A DNA stretch of 64,000 nt. It comes from Corinectria fuckeliana (lineage: Eukaryota > Ascomycota > Sordariomycetes > Hypocreales > Nectriaceae). The position numbers and the translations under genes were made by a program. The stretch lies in NCBI GenBank assembly GCA_019137255.1, contig WPDH01000067.1:487907-551906 (forward strand), given 5' to 3'. The notes under the pieces are model-generated. The model was not told where the DNA came from and ran no database searches. It was given only the letters and a program-made list of their open reading frames with translations. This document shows, one piece after another, positions 1-12,590 of this stretch; the first letter of the stretch is position 1; each line of letters begins with the position of its first letter.

Positions 1-706
1 CGCCAGCGTGTTCTCTACACGGCCAACGTGGGCGATGCCCGCATCATCCTCTGTCGTGCTGGAAAGGCCCTACGGCTGTCCTATGACCACAAGGGCAGTG
101 ACGAGGTTGAGGGTAAACGAATCGCCGGCGCGGGTGGCTTGATCTTGAACAACCGCGTCAATGGTGTCTTGGCAGTCACTCGAGCGCTTGGCGATGCGTA
201 TATGAAAAAGCTCGTGACAGGCCATCCTTACACGACCGAGACGGTGATACAGCCCGACAGCGATGAGTTTATCATCATCGCTTGTGATGGAGTAGGTGGA
301 ATGAATTCAAAATTCTAGCTTGAAGACCTGCTAACTTGTGTAGCTGTGGGATGTTTGTACCGACCAGGACGCCGTGGATCTGGTCCGGAATGTCGAGGAT
401 CCTATCACGGCTTCGAAGCTCCTGGTAGACCATGCGCTCAACCGGTTCAGCACGGACAACCTGTCGTGTATGATCGTTCGTCTGGATCATGATCGAAACA
501 AAGGGGCTGGGGCTGACGAGGATGCCATTCGCGCGGCAGACAAGATTACCAGCGACACGGCGAAGAGGGCTGCAGATGGCAGCCCCCCGGTCGTAGGAGT
601 GTCGACCATCAACAATGTCAAATCAGAAGGGGACTTTGTACCAACATCTCTAGACGAGGCTGTGGTGGAAGAACCCGACCCTATTGATGAAAGAGACAAC
701 TTGTGA
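1..706 (+). CDS. PP2C-type protein phosphatase, Ptc1-like, 3' part (5' end outside window)
   Basis: Metal-dependent serine/threonine phosphatase; Ptc1-type enzymes dephosphorylate stress MAPKs such as Hog1. The reading frame is open from base 1 (RQRVLYTANVGDAR...), so the start lies to the left. An intron at 292-343 has a GTAGGT donor, a CTAAC branch site at 331-335 and a TAG acceptor. Splicing in phase 0 restores the family motif ACDGLWDV with its metal-binding Asp. Other PP2C signatures are NVGDAR and LAVTRALGD. The catalytic domain ends near LNRFSTDNLSCMIVRL. After it comes a charged, probably disordered tail of about 75 residues ending in ERDNL and a TGA at 704-706. The family call is secure. 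The Ptc1 subgroup is an inference from the pattern of these motifs and could not be tested without the N-terminal half. Confidence 0.9.
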
Positions 707-3612
707 TTTGCCTCAGATGCTCAGAATGCAGCTGGAGAGGTCCAGAAGAAGTAAGAAATTGACCATAACTGGCCATTCTGGGAGTAGACGACGAGAAACT
801 CGGAGAGCTTAGGCCGAGGGAAGGGCCTATATATGAATACCATAAGGGTCGCAGGCATCTCTTTTGGGACCTCCGTTGCTAGGCTTTGTTTAGACATGGG
901 CATCGACAAGTGCTGGGGTATACGAGAGAGCAGTGGTAGGAGGGTATTTCACCCTGGCCGAGCTGGACTGTGATGAATGGAGACATGAATGATTTGCAAG
1001 TACACCGAGGCATGGGCTTTGCTGGGCAAGGGATAATTGATGACGCGATGGGATGGCACTAAGGTAAGGCCGGTTTATGGTGGTGGAGGATGGAAGACGA
1101 AGAATAGGCAACAGCCAGAGCTAGGGAGCGCTGGAGCAGTCCTACTCCGGCCCTTGTAGGTTTAGCTTATATGTATACGTATGTGCAGTCTTTGATGAAG
1201 TTGATGATGGGCAGTGGTGTAAGTGCTGGCGCTTCTGCTTTTGCATCTACATCTGCGTCGAGCAGAATTCAAACACGAATGCAAGGATTGCCATTTTACC
1301 GTTGAACTATATTTTTCCTCTGGAACAACCGGAAAGACGTGGATTTGTGGCCTTATGGAGGGTAATGGGACAAGCCACGAAAGGCAACCTTCAAGCGTAA
1401 CCCGATCTGGTCTCTACCGGTATTCATGTAAGCCACTTACCAGCTTGACTTTACAGTTGCGGCTGTTCTGGTGATATGTTGGTGTGTGTACTGTTTGATA
1501 GCTTTCTGCTTGAGTGATTGTCTACACGAGGACATAAAATGTTATACAGGGACCGACTACTCTAATGTTTAACCACCAGGTTACTCGGTGCCGAGAGAAC
1601 TAGCTACTCCGTTACACTAATTATGTTGCAAGCTGGGCTTGGCTGCTGGGTTCTGGAAAGGCATGAGCACTGCATTCTCCTACTACGAACGTTCGTGTTG
1701 GGTCCGGCGAATGGAGACCTCAGCAAGCCACAGGAAACGAGAGAACTACTACAATCGACGAATGAAACTGAATACAAAAGGGACCATTATCCGGGGGAGT
1801 TCTAGCGTGACGATGGCTTGGGCGATTTGGTGGAGTTTGTGTGGCAAATCGGTGGGAAAGGCTGGAGGTGGCTCCTTGTTAGAATTTGGAGTCGAGAATG
1901 CTCCGAGCTGGTTAATGTGAAGGTCGATTACGTCGGCGAAGTGGTGCTTATGATGTTGACGATGTGTTGACGGCCGTTGGGATGTTGTTGCACGAACCTC
2001 CCCGTATATTGCAGAGTGGAGGACGCATCAACACCCCTGGAGCATCGGTTGGCTGTTGGCGGTTATTAAAGGCAGACCCTTGTTTCCAAGCTGCCTCCAG
2101 GAACGCAACTAACCCGGTGAGGAAACGAGGACGGGCAGGGGTTATTGATGAGATGGGGCCGTGATGGACAAGATTGGGATATTGGGGGAGTGGAATTCAT
2201 GGTTAAGCTTGATCATCTGGTGATGTATCCCTTCGTACTTCGTACTATGTAGGACACTCCACTGATTATGATGGAGTCGAGGTACAAGAAGAGAAAAGCA
2301 AAGAGAAGAAAAAAAGACCCGGGCAATGTTGGATAGCTCATCAATTCAGCCCAGCCCAGCTTGAACCGCACCTAACGTCTACATGCATGCATCTTCATTC
2401 GTCTCCATCGCCCTCTTACACGGCAGCACATCGCCGGCGTCGTCCCATGTTTTCCTTTCTTTTTTTCGCCAAGTTTTCCGTTTCGATCCATTCCACGCTG
2501 CTTTCCCCCCTCGTTCTATTCGTTCTTTCGGCTTCTTCGACCCCCGAATGTTTCGAGCTGGCAGATCCATGCTTAGTAGGGCAGTTCTTGGGGTACGTCA
2601 AGCCACTACTGCATAACTAACCTTTACCCGCAATGCTGGAATATAGTGAGTGCATGCATTGACATTGCTTCCTTTCAGCTTCTTGCCCTAAACTCTCTAC
2701 CCTGTCCCGATCCGGATTTATCATTACGCATCTAGAACTTAGTCTAGCTTAATGGCAAGAAGTAGACTGTAGTCTACGTAGACAGTATATTTGTTGGACG
2801 TTGACCTCTGTGGGATTGAACTCCTAGTTTTCTTTTCTTCTTTCTTTCTTCCCTGCTCCTCTCGCGTGTTCGACGGTACGTCCGGATCAGCTCACGAGAG
2901 CTTGTATCGAACCCGCTTCGCGCTGGAGAAATTTGAAGCAGACGGAGACCGAACGGCCCTCTTTTATTTATCCTTTATTTATTTTGTGTCGTGTAGCCGT
3001 TTGATTTGCCTCTTCGTTCGGCGTGCGTTTGGCGCTGTGTCTCTGTGTGTGTTGCAAGTGTCTCGGCTGTCCGATGACGATGCACGGTAATTAATTCCGT
3101 TCCGACAGCGCACCTACGAACGGCACGACACGACACGACGAATGAGACGGACGACCTTCTTTGAGGAATTGGCTTGTCTCCTGCACTGAGGTCATCACAA
3201 ACGCAACAGCGCGAGAAGAATACTGCCAACAACCAATACAAACATACGGGAAGAAAAAAAAGGGTCATTCACACCCATGCCAGCAGCCTTGCCCCTGAAA
3301 TCTGATGGTACCGGCCTAATGAGGCATCGACCCGCACCACCCGCACGCCTAAGCCAAACCCGCCTTTACCTTGCCCGTCCCAATCCCTCGAATCGAGCCG
3401 AGCCCCCGAATTAAACATCTCCCTGCTGCTGCCCGTCTCTACAGTCCCGTCGGCAGCGAGTTTGCGTCGATTTCGGCTTCGATCTCGACTTCGTCACTCC
3501 TTTGAACAGCTTTCTACTTAGCATCTGGCACTCGCATTGTGCTCGCACCCCAACGTTCCCTTAGTACGGCCGTCGTCTCTGCCCCCTTTGCTCTGGCTGT
3601 GACGGAGGCGCC
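707..3612. other. Gene-free spacer: PP2C 3' flank and long leader of the ADF-H gene
   Basis: No reading frame here has convincing protein character; open frames are under 100 codons and overlap on both strands. Pyrimidine-rich stretches at about 2440-2535 and 2828-2870 and a CCAAT box near 3234 are typical of a fungal promoter or leader. A short CACGA tandem lies near 3123-3140. The last 200 bases before the start at 3613 are C/T-rich. Confidence 0.5.
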
Positions 3613-6600
3613 ATGTCGCTGAATGGGTTGGACGATCCCCAGGTCCTGGAAGCCCACGAGGCCGCCGTCGCCGAACCAGGAGGATGGTATGATACAGACG
3701 CTTGCTCTGCGTGCTTACGCGTGTTCGCCCTGCTGACCTGTGCGCGTTTGCTTGAATAGGTTCCTGCTCAAGTACGCCAGTCGCGATGAAGTCGAGCTGC
3801 TCGGCCGTGGCTCAGGCGGCATCGTCGAAGTGCGCACCAAAATTGCCGACTATGAGGAGACCAGCCCCCTCTACGGCTTTCTGAGGTACCGGAGGAGAAA
3901 CGTCTTGATCAAGCACCTGCCTGAAGACTGCTCTCGCCTAATCCAAGGTGCGTTTCCGCGACGATTCATCCGCCCCTGATCTATGCGGAACCGAACTGAC
4001 CAATCTCGACTTTTCTAGCTCGTGTGGCCGTCCACTTCAACGCCGTTTGCGAGCGATTCTCCCCTTACGATACTACATTCGAGATAACCACCGCCACGGA
4101 GCTCAAGGATACCAAGCTCTCTGCTGCCTGCTCTTTGCACGCCGCCTCGGGTTCCAACTCGTCCGCCACGAGCTCCATACGCCGGCGGCGCCTGGTCGAA
4201 ATCGCAGAGGAGGAAGAGGACGAGCAGCAGCAACGCGCAAGAAAACGCCAATCCCTCGAACCCGACGGCGCCGACGACGAGCCGCAAGGACCCAAGTCCG
4301 ACATGGACCCAGCTTCACCCACCGAGCCGGTGACGCTCAACTCGGAACTCGCTTCCTCCCCCGAGGAAAGGAAGTTCTCCGCTTCTTCCTCATCCGAGGT
4401 GCCTAACTTTGTCGGCGTCGACGACGCGCCTGGTTTCGAGGATCCTTCGGGGGAAGCCGCCCCACGGGTGTCCTCTCAGTCTAGCCGACACGATTATTCC
4501 AACTACAACCTCTACAGTTACGGGAAGCCGAAGGTGAAGCTCGCGCCCCGTCCCTCCGTCGAAACTGGTGGCAGACCTCGCCCGGACGGTACTTTCCGGC
4601 CTGTCTCGCAGATGCCCGCCGGCTTCAAGCTGTTTGGCAAGGGCTCCAAGAAAGGTAAGAAAGAAGACGGCGCCACCTCAACCGAAGACGAGCTCGCCGA
4701 AAGTGCTCTGGCCGCCAAATCACTCTCCATCCCCGAGGAGGAGAGCGCCGTAGGATCCGAAGTCCACCGACCGACTACGAGCTCTGGCGTGTCCACCGCG
4801 GGAACTGTTCTGCCTGCACCACCTCCTGCGAAGGCTGTCATGTCACTAGAGAAAGCGAGGCTGATGAAGGCCATGAAGCTCCGCGAAAAGAGGAAGAAAA
4901 AGAACATGGCCATTACACCCACGGATGCGCCAGGGCCTGACATTTACTCGCCGACGCCTAGTGAGATGACTCTTGGGGACAAGTCAGTAGAGGATGAGGA
5001 CCTGGAGACGCAGCCATCGATATCCAATGCGGATTCGGCAATCAGCCTCGACGCTTCTTCATCTACGACCACAGACCAGGCTTCCGAGCTGACACAGTCT
5101 GATTCACATCCCGCCAGCCCCGTTATACCTTCTTCAGAGCCTGGTCAGTCCACCAAAGCATCCTCGCTATCAGAGTCTACCGATGAAACCGTACAGGACA
5201 AAAATGAGGATGTGCCCGATGACAACAAGTTGCCCGGCGACGAGGATGTGCTCCAAACGGCGAAGTCTGCCCAAGAACCCGAGAGAGACGACGAGACGCC
5301 ATCAACTATCACCGAGAGCAACCCCGAGGTCTCTGCAGAGCCGCAAACTCATGCAGAGAAATCAGCTCCCACAAAAACGGCGGAGACTCCTACAATTGCC
5401 GGGGACCAGGTAGCGCAGCTCACCGAAGGAAATGTTGAGGTCACGCTGGAGGGGGGAACGATTGCGCCAATAGTTGAGACCGAAAACATTCCAGCGCCAA
5501 CAGCATCGCCCGCACCAGAGGCTTTGCCTAGCAGCAATGGACCCGAGACAGGCCAAATTCCAGACGCGGCAGAGACAAAGGAAGGGGTCGACACGGACGC
5601 GCCCGCAGGTGCAGTAAATAAAGACGACAAGTTGCCGTTTCCAACCAAGTCGACACCCGCGCTGCAGATCCCCAAGTCCAAATTCTCTGTCCAAGACCTG
5701 CGCTCTGATGCTCAGAGTCCTTCAGTGCCCACTATTAACTCCCCCGATGAGAGGCCAAGCCTAGAGGAAAGCCCAGCTATTGTTACGCAGGAAGCCGATA
5801 AGAGGGCCCAACAAAGGGATGCCACTTCAGGTGCTACGGCGGAAACCAAGTCGAAGCGCAAGTTCTTTGTCGAACCCATCCGAACGGACTTGACGGAAGC
5901 CCACCACCACGACGCAAATATTTCTGACGACGAGTCGTTGATGGACGAGCTGCAAAGCGCGACTGTGCAAGAAGCAAGACCGATGCTCGTCTCAAAGAGC
6001 CCTGCTACCCCGGTGTTCCCGAGCCCTACTAAGGGTGGGCTCTCACCTGGGAGTGTCCGGACTGTCTCCAATCCCGTCCGAGGGAGCTTCCTCGTGCCCG
6101 GCGACTTTAGCCAGAACTCTTCACGATCCGCCAGCTCGGGAGCGGCATATCTGCACAAGGTTGCGCAGCAGTCAGCAGGCTCCAACCTGGCCAAGAAGGC
6201 CAACATGGGATCGAGCATATCTCAGCGTATCAAGGCCTTGGAGAAGCTGTCTGCTACCACGGGAGGGGAAATTGCACCTCCCCGAGTTCCGAGCCGGGAG
6301 CGACCGGCTTCGACGTTCTTCTCGGTCAGAAAGGGCCGGGAGACGTCGAGATCGCCATCTCTGGCGGATAGGGCTAACTCTTTCAGCCGGCCAGCTGTCC
6401 GAACACCGCCTTCAAGATCTGGCTCGAGAGACGAGTCCCCCGAGCCAACCCTCCGACCGCGACGCGATCGGTCGGCCTCGGTGGCGAGTAGACTGTCCAT
6501 GTTCGAGGCGCCTGGTACTGGCGAGGACCACTCGCCGCCTAGCAATGCCCCTCGAGGCCGCCCGGAGTCTATCTCGGTAACAGCCAAGATCGTTCGAGAT

Positions 6601-7606
6601 CCGAACGTGGTAAAGGAACTCGATCACTCGAAGGACCCATCCGACTTCAGCCACCTTGAGCTCAAAGAGTCGCCCCTGATGGTCAAACATCAGAAAGCGG
6701 CACCAGTGTGGACGCCGACGGCCTTGGACAACCCCAAGGAGACCATCCAGGAACGGCGCATGTCCAAAGAGTCGTTCAGCCAGGACGCCAAGTCGCGGCG
6801 ATCTTCGCTTAGTGTCGTCAAGGACTTCATCAAGGAGCGTCGCAAGTCGGTGACATCCATCACGTCGGTCAACAGCGGCCATGCCTCTTCGCGGTCTCCC
6901 ACGCGACCCCCGTCGACCCACCAGAACAGCTCCTCTTTGACGCAGCGCCTCTCCATCAGCAGCCGCCGATCGTCCTTTAACAAAGACCGCGAGAGCGCGC
7001 TGTCGCCCACGGCTACCGAGGGTTCCGGCTCGGGCGACGAGACCAAGTCCAATAGCGAGAAGAAGAAGTCGCGCGCCGGCCGCTTCATGCGCCGCCTGTC
7101 GTCGCTCTCGGGCTCTCGGGGTAAGATCTCGATGCCCACGGGCATCTCGCCTACGGTGACGGAGGAAGATATCCTGGAGCCCGTTCGGCCCGCGACCACC
7201 AACTCGCCGTCGATCGCATCGTTCATGGGCGACGTCAACGTTCAGTTCCCTGACAACCTGCTCTGGAAGCGGCGCAATCTGTGCCTCGACACCCAGGGCT
7301 ACCTCATCCTCAGCGCCCTCCCTGGACAGAGCGGTCGTGCCGCCCAGGGCACCAAGCGCTACCACATGAGCGAGTTCCGTCAGCCGTACATGCCCGACGT
7401 CGAGATCCAGGAGCTGCCCAACAGCGTCGTTGTCGACTTCATCGATGGTAGCGGCATTCAGGTTGCGTGCGAGGACCGGGCGGGTCAGATGAACGTCCTG
7501 CAAAGTAAGTAGATCTGTTGTCTCCAACAAATACCAGCTAACTAACATACGTTGTGCAGTCCTCCAAGATGCCCACCGCAAATATGCCACGTCCTTCGGG
7601 CAGTAA
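3613..7606 (+). CDS. Large ADF-H (coactosin/cofilin-like) domain protein with long disordered middle
   Basis: Built from four exons: 3613-3686, 3760-3947, 4019-7504 and 7560-7606, giving 1264 residues. Introns 3687-3759, 3948-4018 and 7505-7559 have GT...AG ends; the third has a perfect GTAAGT donor. The start ATG encodes MSLNGLDDPQVLEAH. Residues 1 to about 135 look like an ADF-H fold of the coactosin type (WFLLKYASRDEVELLG, a GSGGIVEV turn, YGFLRYRR, ARVAVHFNAVCERFSPY), which suggests actin-filament binding in the cytoplasm. The middle (about 150-1120) is Ser/Thr/Pro/Glu-rich, with a basic KLREKRKKK patch and many RxxS sites, so it is probably a phosphorylated scaffold. The last 100 residues (from about NLLWKRRNLCLDTQGYLIL) form a conserved-looking compact domain of unknown type, resembling a PH-like fold. 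No SH3 domain is seen, so this is not an Abp1 orthologue. The exact function is unknown. Confidence 0.85.
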
Positions 7607-8571
7607 GGCACTCACAAAGCTCATCCTCGACCACCCATATCAGCAACTATCATTAAAGAGTATCCTCGACTCTACTTTATGCTCACTTTTACACTTGAGT
7701 AATGGCCCATCAAAGAAGCCATCTACAACAACAGCTGGAACTATATGCTTCATCCGGCTTGGCAGGAGTACTTCTGTCTAACCGACCCGTCGAATCTTCT
7801 CCTCCCCAAGCGTTGACGCCTTACGATATGCCCCTCCTCTTGCCCTTGCTTCTACACCGGCTTCGCTAGATGCTGGGACCGTGTGTGTTTCTACTTCGTT
7901 TCCCGAGTTGTACAAGACGACGATGAGAAAGCCTACCACGGGGAGATTACTTCACTCCCCCGTCTCTTCTCTTTACTCCCGACCAAATACGCGCCAACGA
8001 CGCTCTTCCCTACCATCTCCCACCACTGTCACCACATTTCACCCACACAAAACACGCCTTTTTGTTTCCCTTGACTCTATACACATGATACCACACTATA
8101 CTTCACAAATCTCTTTGCCGTCTTGGCGCACTCGCTAAAGCCAACTCTTTCTTCCAAATGTTATCCACCCACAAACTCATATTTATTCCTTACTTCTTTT
8201 CTTCTTCTCCGATATTATACTTTATACTGGCTTGTTTTTTCCCCCTTTCTATCGAAGCCTGGGCGGGCTAGCGTGGTATTGACAATCAAGTGGCTTGGTA
8301 GGAGGCGGGGATGTTGGATACTTTGTGCGTCATCTTATTCCCTTAGTTGTGCTGGTTGTTGAGGTTTTGTATACTAAGCATCAGGAGCGAGGGAAGGGAG
8401 TGTAGAGTAGAGGGGAGGAGAGGAGCAGGCGAAAATACGATTTGCTGAGGATTGAGATTGTGAAATGCTTCGTTGGTTGTGACTGTTCACAACTCCTACC
8501 TCTCGTCTCTTGACTGATTCCTCCACCGGAGATACCCTAGTTTCTAGCCTAGTGTTTTTAACGCCCCGTTC
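7607..8571. other. 3' flank of the ADF-H gene, no gene seen
   Basis: C/T-rich and A/T-rich sequence following the TAA at 7604-7606. Only short overlapping frames without protein character are present. It probably contains the 3' UTR of the upstream gene and decayed sequence next to the STAND pseudogene. Confidence 0.4.
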
Positions 8572-10529
8572 TCTAATAGGAGCTTAACCACTGCTTCGTG
8601 GCCCCCGAGCAAGGCTGCCTGATGCTGTTGACGAATCTCCGGAACAGGCATTGACATCGACACCGTTCTCTATCAACAACCGTACAATGCCATGTCTGCC
8701 CTTGGACGCTGCCACTGTAAGAATTGGCCTAGGATCGCCACTCCGGGCTTTGGCATCGGCACCATGTTCTATCTTTTCACTGTAACCTCCATATATTGCC
8801 TCTTATAGGATTAAGTCGGTGTAATTTATCTGCGGCATGGACTTTCGCTCCATTTCCTGCAACTCTGCTCTAGTTTTCGTACTTTCATGGACCTGCGTCA
8901 AAGGGATACTGTCGCTGCTTAGACTCCTGGTATTGGGGTCGGCTCCAGTCGAGCAGAAATTTGACCAGACTCTCGTGGCTGTTTAGTGACGCAATCTCGA
9001 GAGCACCAGGCCGGGTGTGAGGACCTCCAAGTATGAGTGCTCCCTGATATCCAGTGGGGTAGGGCTTGGGATCGATGTCGGCGCCATTCTCAACGGGTAG
9101 TCGCACTATACTATCGAGGCCTCTTACGGAAGCACCCAATATAGCTCAGAAAGGCATGTTTCATCGAGAGACTCGGCAGAGAGCTTAGCAAAGGTTTCAA
9201 GCGATGTTGGCTGCGTGGACAAGCCTCGCGCGCAGTAAATTGACATTCGACCCATCGAAAGCTAAGGTTCCCTGTAAGTATCTATAATAGTACTGGTTAG
9301 AGAAACTCAACCGCCCTTTGCTCGCTCAGTAAGTGTTCTCACAATAAGATGATGATACTCTTTCCACTCTTGCAGTCTCCTTGTGTTTCTTAAATGTCCA
9401 GATATGAAAGATGAGATATTTTGATCCACATTGCTATTCCATAATGATACATCCTCATCGCTTGTGGGTTGGAGGTCGTCACAAATATCAATCAAGGTCT
9501 GCAACACATTTTTTCAATACTTGTCGTGAGGACTTTCATCCAGAGCGTCCAACAAGATATAAACCTGATCGAACGTTTTGATGAGTTGGTGCAGGCAATC
9601 TAAGAGCGCGTAGTCTAAGGGTGATCTATTAGGATAGGCATAATATAGTAGGGAGAGAGCCGCATAGTCGTCGTTTAGCTGAGCCGATAGTTGCAGGACT
9701 GGCTCGCGAAGCATGGAAGATGTGTTGTTATTTTGCCCTTGTCGTTAAAAGCAAACAAGAAGAACACAATTCCAATACGCGGGTTGGATCTTCATTGCCG
9801 GAAGACATGTTGTATGGCAGTCGAGCATAGCACTGACTTGCCACATCCAGCGAACCCGTTTAGCCAGAGAAACGTGTTGTTTTGAGCTAACCAGGTTCTA
9901 AATCCAGGGCCCTTGACAGATAATAGACCTGTGTTTGGATGTTTCTTCTTGCTGGCTTCGTGATAGTCGATTGTGGCATCGGGGGCTTCAAGCTAGGACC
10001 GAATCTTCGCTGCGTCCTGACCGGCTTTGACCAAACTCAGCAATGCCTTTGTCTCGGCGCCATCGTGCACATTGCTGATGCTGTTCTGCTGCAGGACCTG
10101 CAACGCCAAAGTGAAGGTCTGGCACAGCTCGTCAACGTCCTCGTCGAGCTCCTGCAACGTGCTTTGTCGGAGCGGATATGCGAGCCGGCGAGTGGCGGTC
10201 CGCGTGGTAGCTCCAACACCTCCCAAATTAGATCACTTCGGCTTGTCCGCCTCTTCTTGGAGTTCAAGGATGGTCTCTTCGCAATGCCGGACCAACTCTT
10301 CGGCTTCTCACAAGCACATCTCGTTCGTCGGCTCGGAATTTCCTCTCGGCAGACTGTTTCCGCAGAGAGTTCAGCAGGGTGAGGAGGGGCGTCGAGCTTC
10401 TTGGTCGTCTAGGCGATGTGCAATTCGCGGGATTTGTAGGCGGCGTAGAAGTCTGTGAGACCTTTGGGGACTTGGAGACCCAGTGGAGGGAGGCCAGCAA
10501 TGCTTGCCGCCACCGAGTCCGTCCGCCAT
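8572..10529 (-). pseudogene. Decayed STAND/NLR-like gene: fungal N-terminal domain, NACHT, ankyrin repeats
   Basis: Relic read right to left. The ATG at 10527-10529 gives MADGLG, then a frameshift near 10512. The next frame continues VAASIAGLPPLGLQVPKG and TDFYAAYKSREL, the signature of the fungal STAND N-terminal domain, and stops with TAG at 10409-10411. Further pieces in shifted frames include LLTLLNSLRKQSAERKFRAD and LQVLQQNSISNVHDGAETKA. A TAG at 9993-9995 interrupts IRS*LEAPDATIDY. The NACHT ATPase remains show Walker A (FLWLNGFAGCGKS, about 9855) and Walker B (VYILLDALDES, about 9540), followed by a stop after PHDKY. Ankyrin units appear near 8600-8770 (IVRLLIENGVDVNA, then frame-shifted HEAVVKLLLENGA) and at 8885-9139. 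Such genes act in self/non-self recognition and programmed cell death. With at least two frameshifts and several stops this copy cannot encode a full protein. The ankyrin end is approximate. Confidence 0.85.
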
Positions 10530-12566
10530 AGCGAACACGCGGATGTAGGTTGGCTTGACCACTTCTTCTCTGAATTTGTCGTGAATAGGTAGGAAGGCCG
10601 TTGAGGTGGGTGCCTAAACCGAGGCCCAGCCAGCCAGCAACAGCCTCGTTTCCAGCTTGGTATTCGGGCATCTATGCAGGCACACCTAGACTCAGCCTCA
10701 TTTCTGTCTCTGACCAACCAGTGCCGATTTCTAGTCGACGTATTTGTTTCAGCTCTTAAGTCTTCTGATGAGCTCAGTTTATTCATGTCATTTTGCTAGA
10801 AACCGGCACCTTGGCACGTATCATGGTTCAAGGAATATTGATGCCTTTTCTTCTATAATACTTAGCCTAACACGTAACAGTTGTAGACATTGTTATGCCC
10901 CTAAGTACGCCCGGAGCTCGTTGTGCTTATCATTGACTAGCTTGAAATACACCCTCTGTTTCCCTCGAACAAGGATGTCTGTCCGTATGGCTCCCCAGCA
11001 GCTAGGAGTCTCAAGTACTTTTGTTCGATTGACGGCTTGACACCTGGATGGGGATCTTGCACGGCCGTGGTGCTCCCTTTGTAGGACGTATTGTAAGTGC
11101 TGTATCGTCGAGACGTGGGAAACATTGCGAGTACTTGACTCGCTACATTTGATCCCAACAGGTCGTTAGGATCCTAGATATCGTCGATCTCCTCCGTATT
11201 CTCATGTCCCGTGCCCCTCCCTCTCGGCCCAACAAATCTTCGAGCTATCCATCAGGGTTTCCTGCGAATATGATGACTGGGCGGGCAATTCGCTGACTCC
11301 TCAGTCCATACCCACAAACGCCCTTCTCACGCTAGAATACAGCCTAAGCTTAGCCATCGTTTGGCTAGCCCTGACGAGTTCGTGAGAGAGGCTGCTGAGG
11401 CGGGTTCCCATAGAGTTCGAGGACGTGATCGAGTCGATGTATGCGGCGTTGGGGGTGGAGGTGAGGAAGAGGCCGATGACGAGGTACGGCGGAGGGAGAA
11501 CGAGGTGGGAGTGTGCTGAAGGCTGGCGAAGAGGACAAGGAGGAGTAGGGAAAGGATGATTCGTGATGATGCAAGTTTGATAGAACCATGATGGTGTTGG
11601 TGGTGTCAGTGCTCCTTGTGGCTGTATTGAAGGGCACTGAAGAGTGTATTGTCGGCATGGGAAGAAGGCAGAGCTTGGAAGATAGGATATGCTCAATCCC
11701 GATACTGACATGCATTGTACAATAAGCAGAGGTATGAACTACTGTATCAATCTACTCCGAGACACAGTGGGCTGATTCTACGCTCCCTGGAGTCCTCCGA
11801 AATCGTGACTGCCGGGCCGGCCCTTGACGGACGAACGGGACGGAGGTGGGTGGCCCGGAGCGACGTCCTAAGGCGGAGCCTGCCGAACAACCTCCGGGTC
11901 AACCACCCGCATCATGTCTCACGCCTCACACAGGAAAGACCAGGATTGTCGAGCACCATGGGTAGAAGTGCCGCATCTGCCAGGATACATCAAGGGTGCG
12001 GACGGGCTAGGTTCATCAGCAGTAGGCATTTGGGCAAAGCAGACTAATAAGATGGATATCCTGCGCATGACGAGGGTGTGGAGGGGCACGTAGCAGAGAA
12101 GGGAGAGCTGGTTGGTTAAATTGGTCTCCAACAAATCGCTGCAGATTCTTCTTTTCTTTTGTTTGTTTGTGTATGCTTTGCGGCCGCAACGATGGCCGGG
12201 TGTTACGCACGAAGATGTTGAGTGGACTTGGATCACCGAGGACTTGGACATGACGGAAGTGGGCGATTCGCTAATAGATGAGCATCGATGCTGGGGCGGA
12301 GACTGAGCTGTGGATGGGTGCTTGCAGATGCAGATGACTTTCGACGACTTGGAAGGTCAACACCAACATATGGACATGCACCTATCTCTGTCGATATTCT
12401 AGATGCGTATCTGACTTTCTGTGTATCACGGCTTGCTATCTCCGGACCGGGACCGGGACCGGGATGGGGCAAGTTTACGGGGGAGGAAGGGAGCGGGGGA
12501 GAGAGAGAGACGGGGAACGGGTGGTGCGTGTGTTTTTGGGCGAAAAGGATGCGTCGTAAACGAGTG

Positions 12567-12590
12567 GTGTGTGTATGTGTGTGTGTGTGG
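12567..12590. repeat. GT dinucleotide microsatellite
   Basis: Imperfect (GT)n run, interrupted by one TA step, inside gene-free sequence. Confidence 0.8.

Noticed and set aside
6412..7611. 399-codon minus-strand frame opposite the ADF-H gene
   Set aside because: Arg/Leu-rich shadow of a coding exon with no motif and no proper gene structure.
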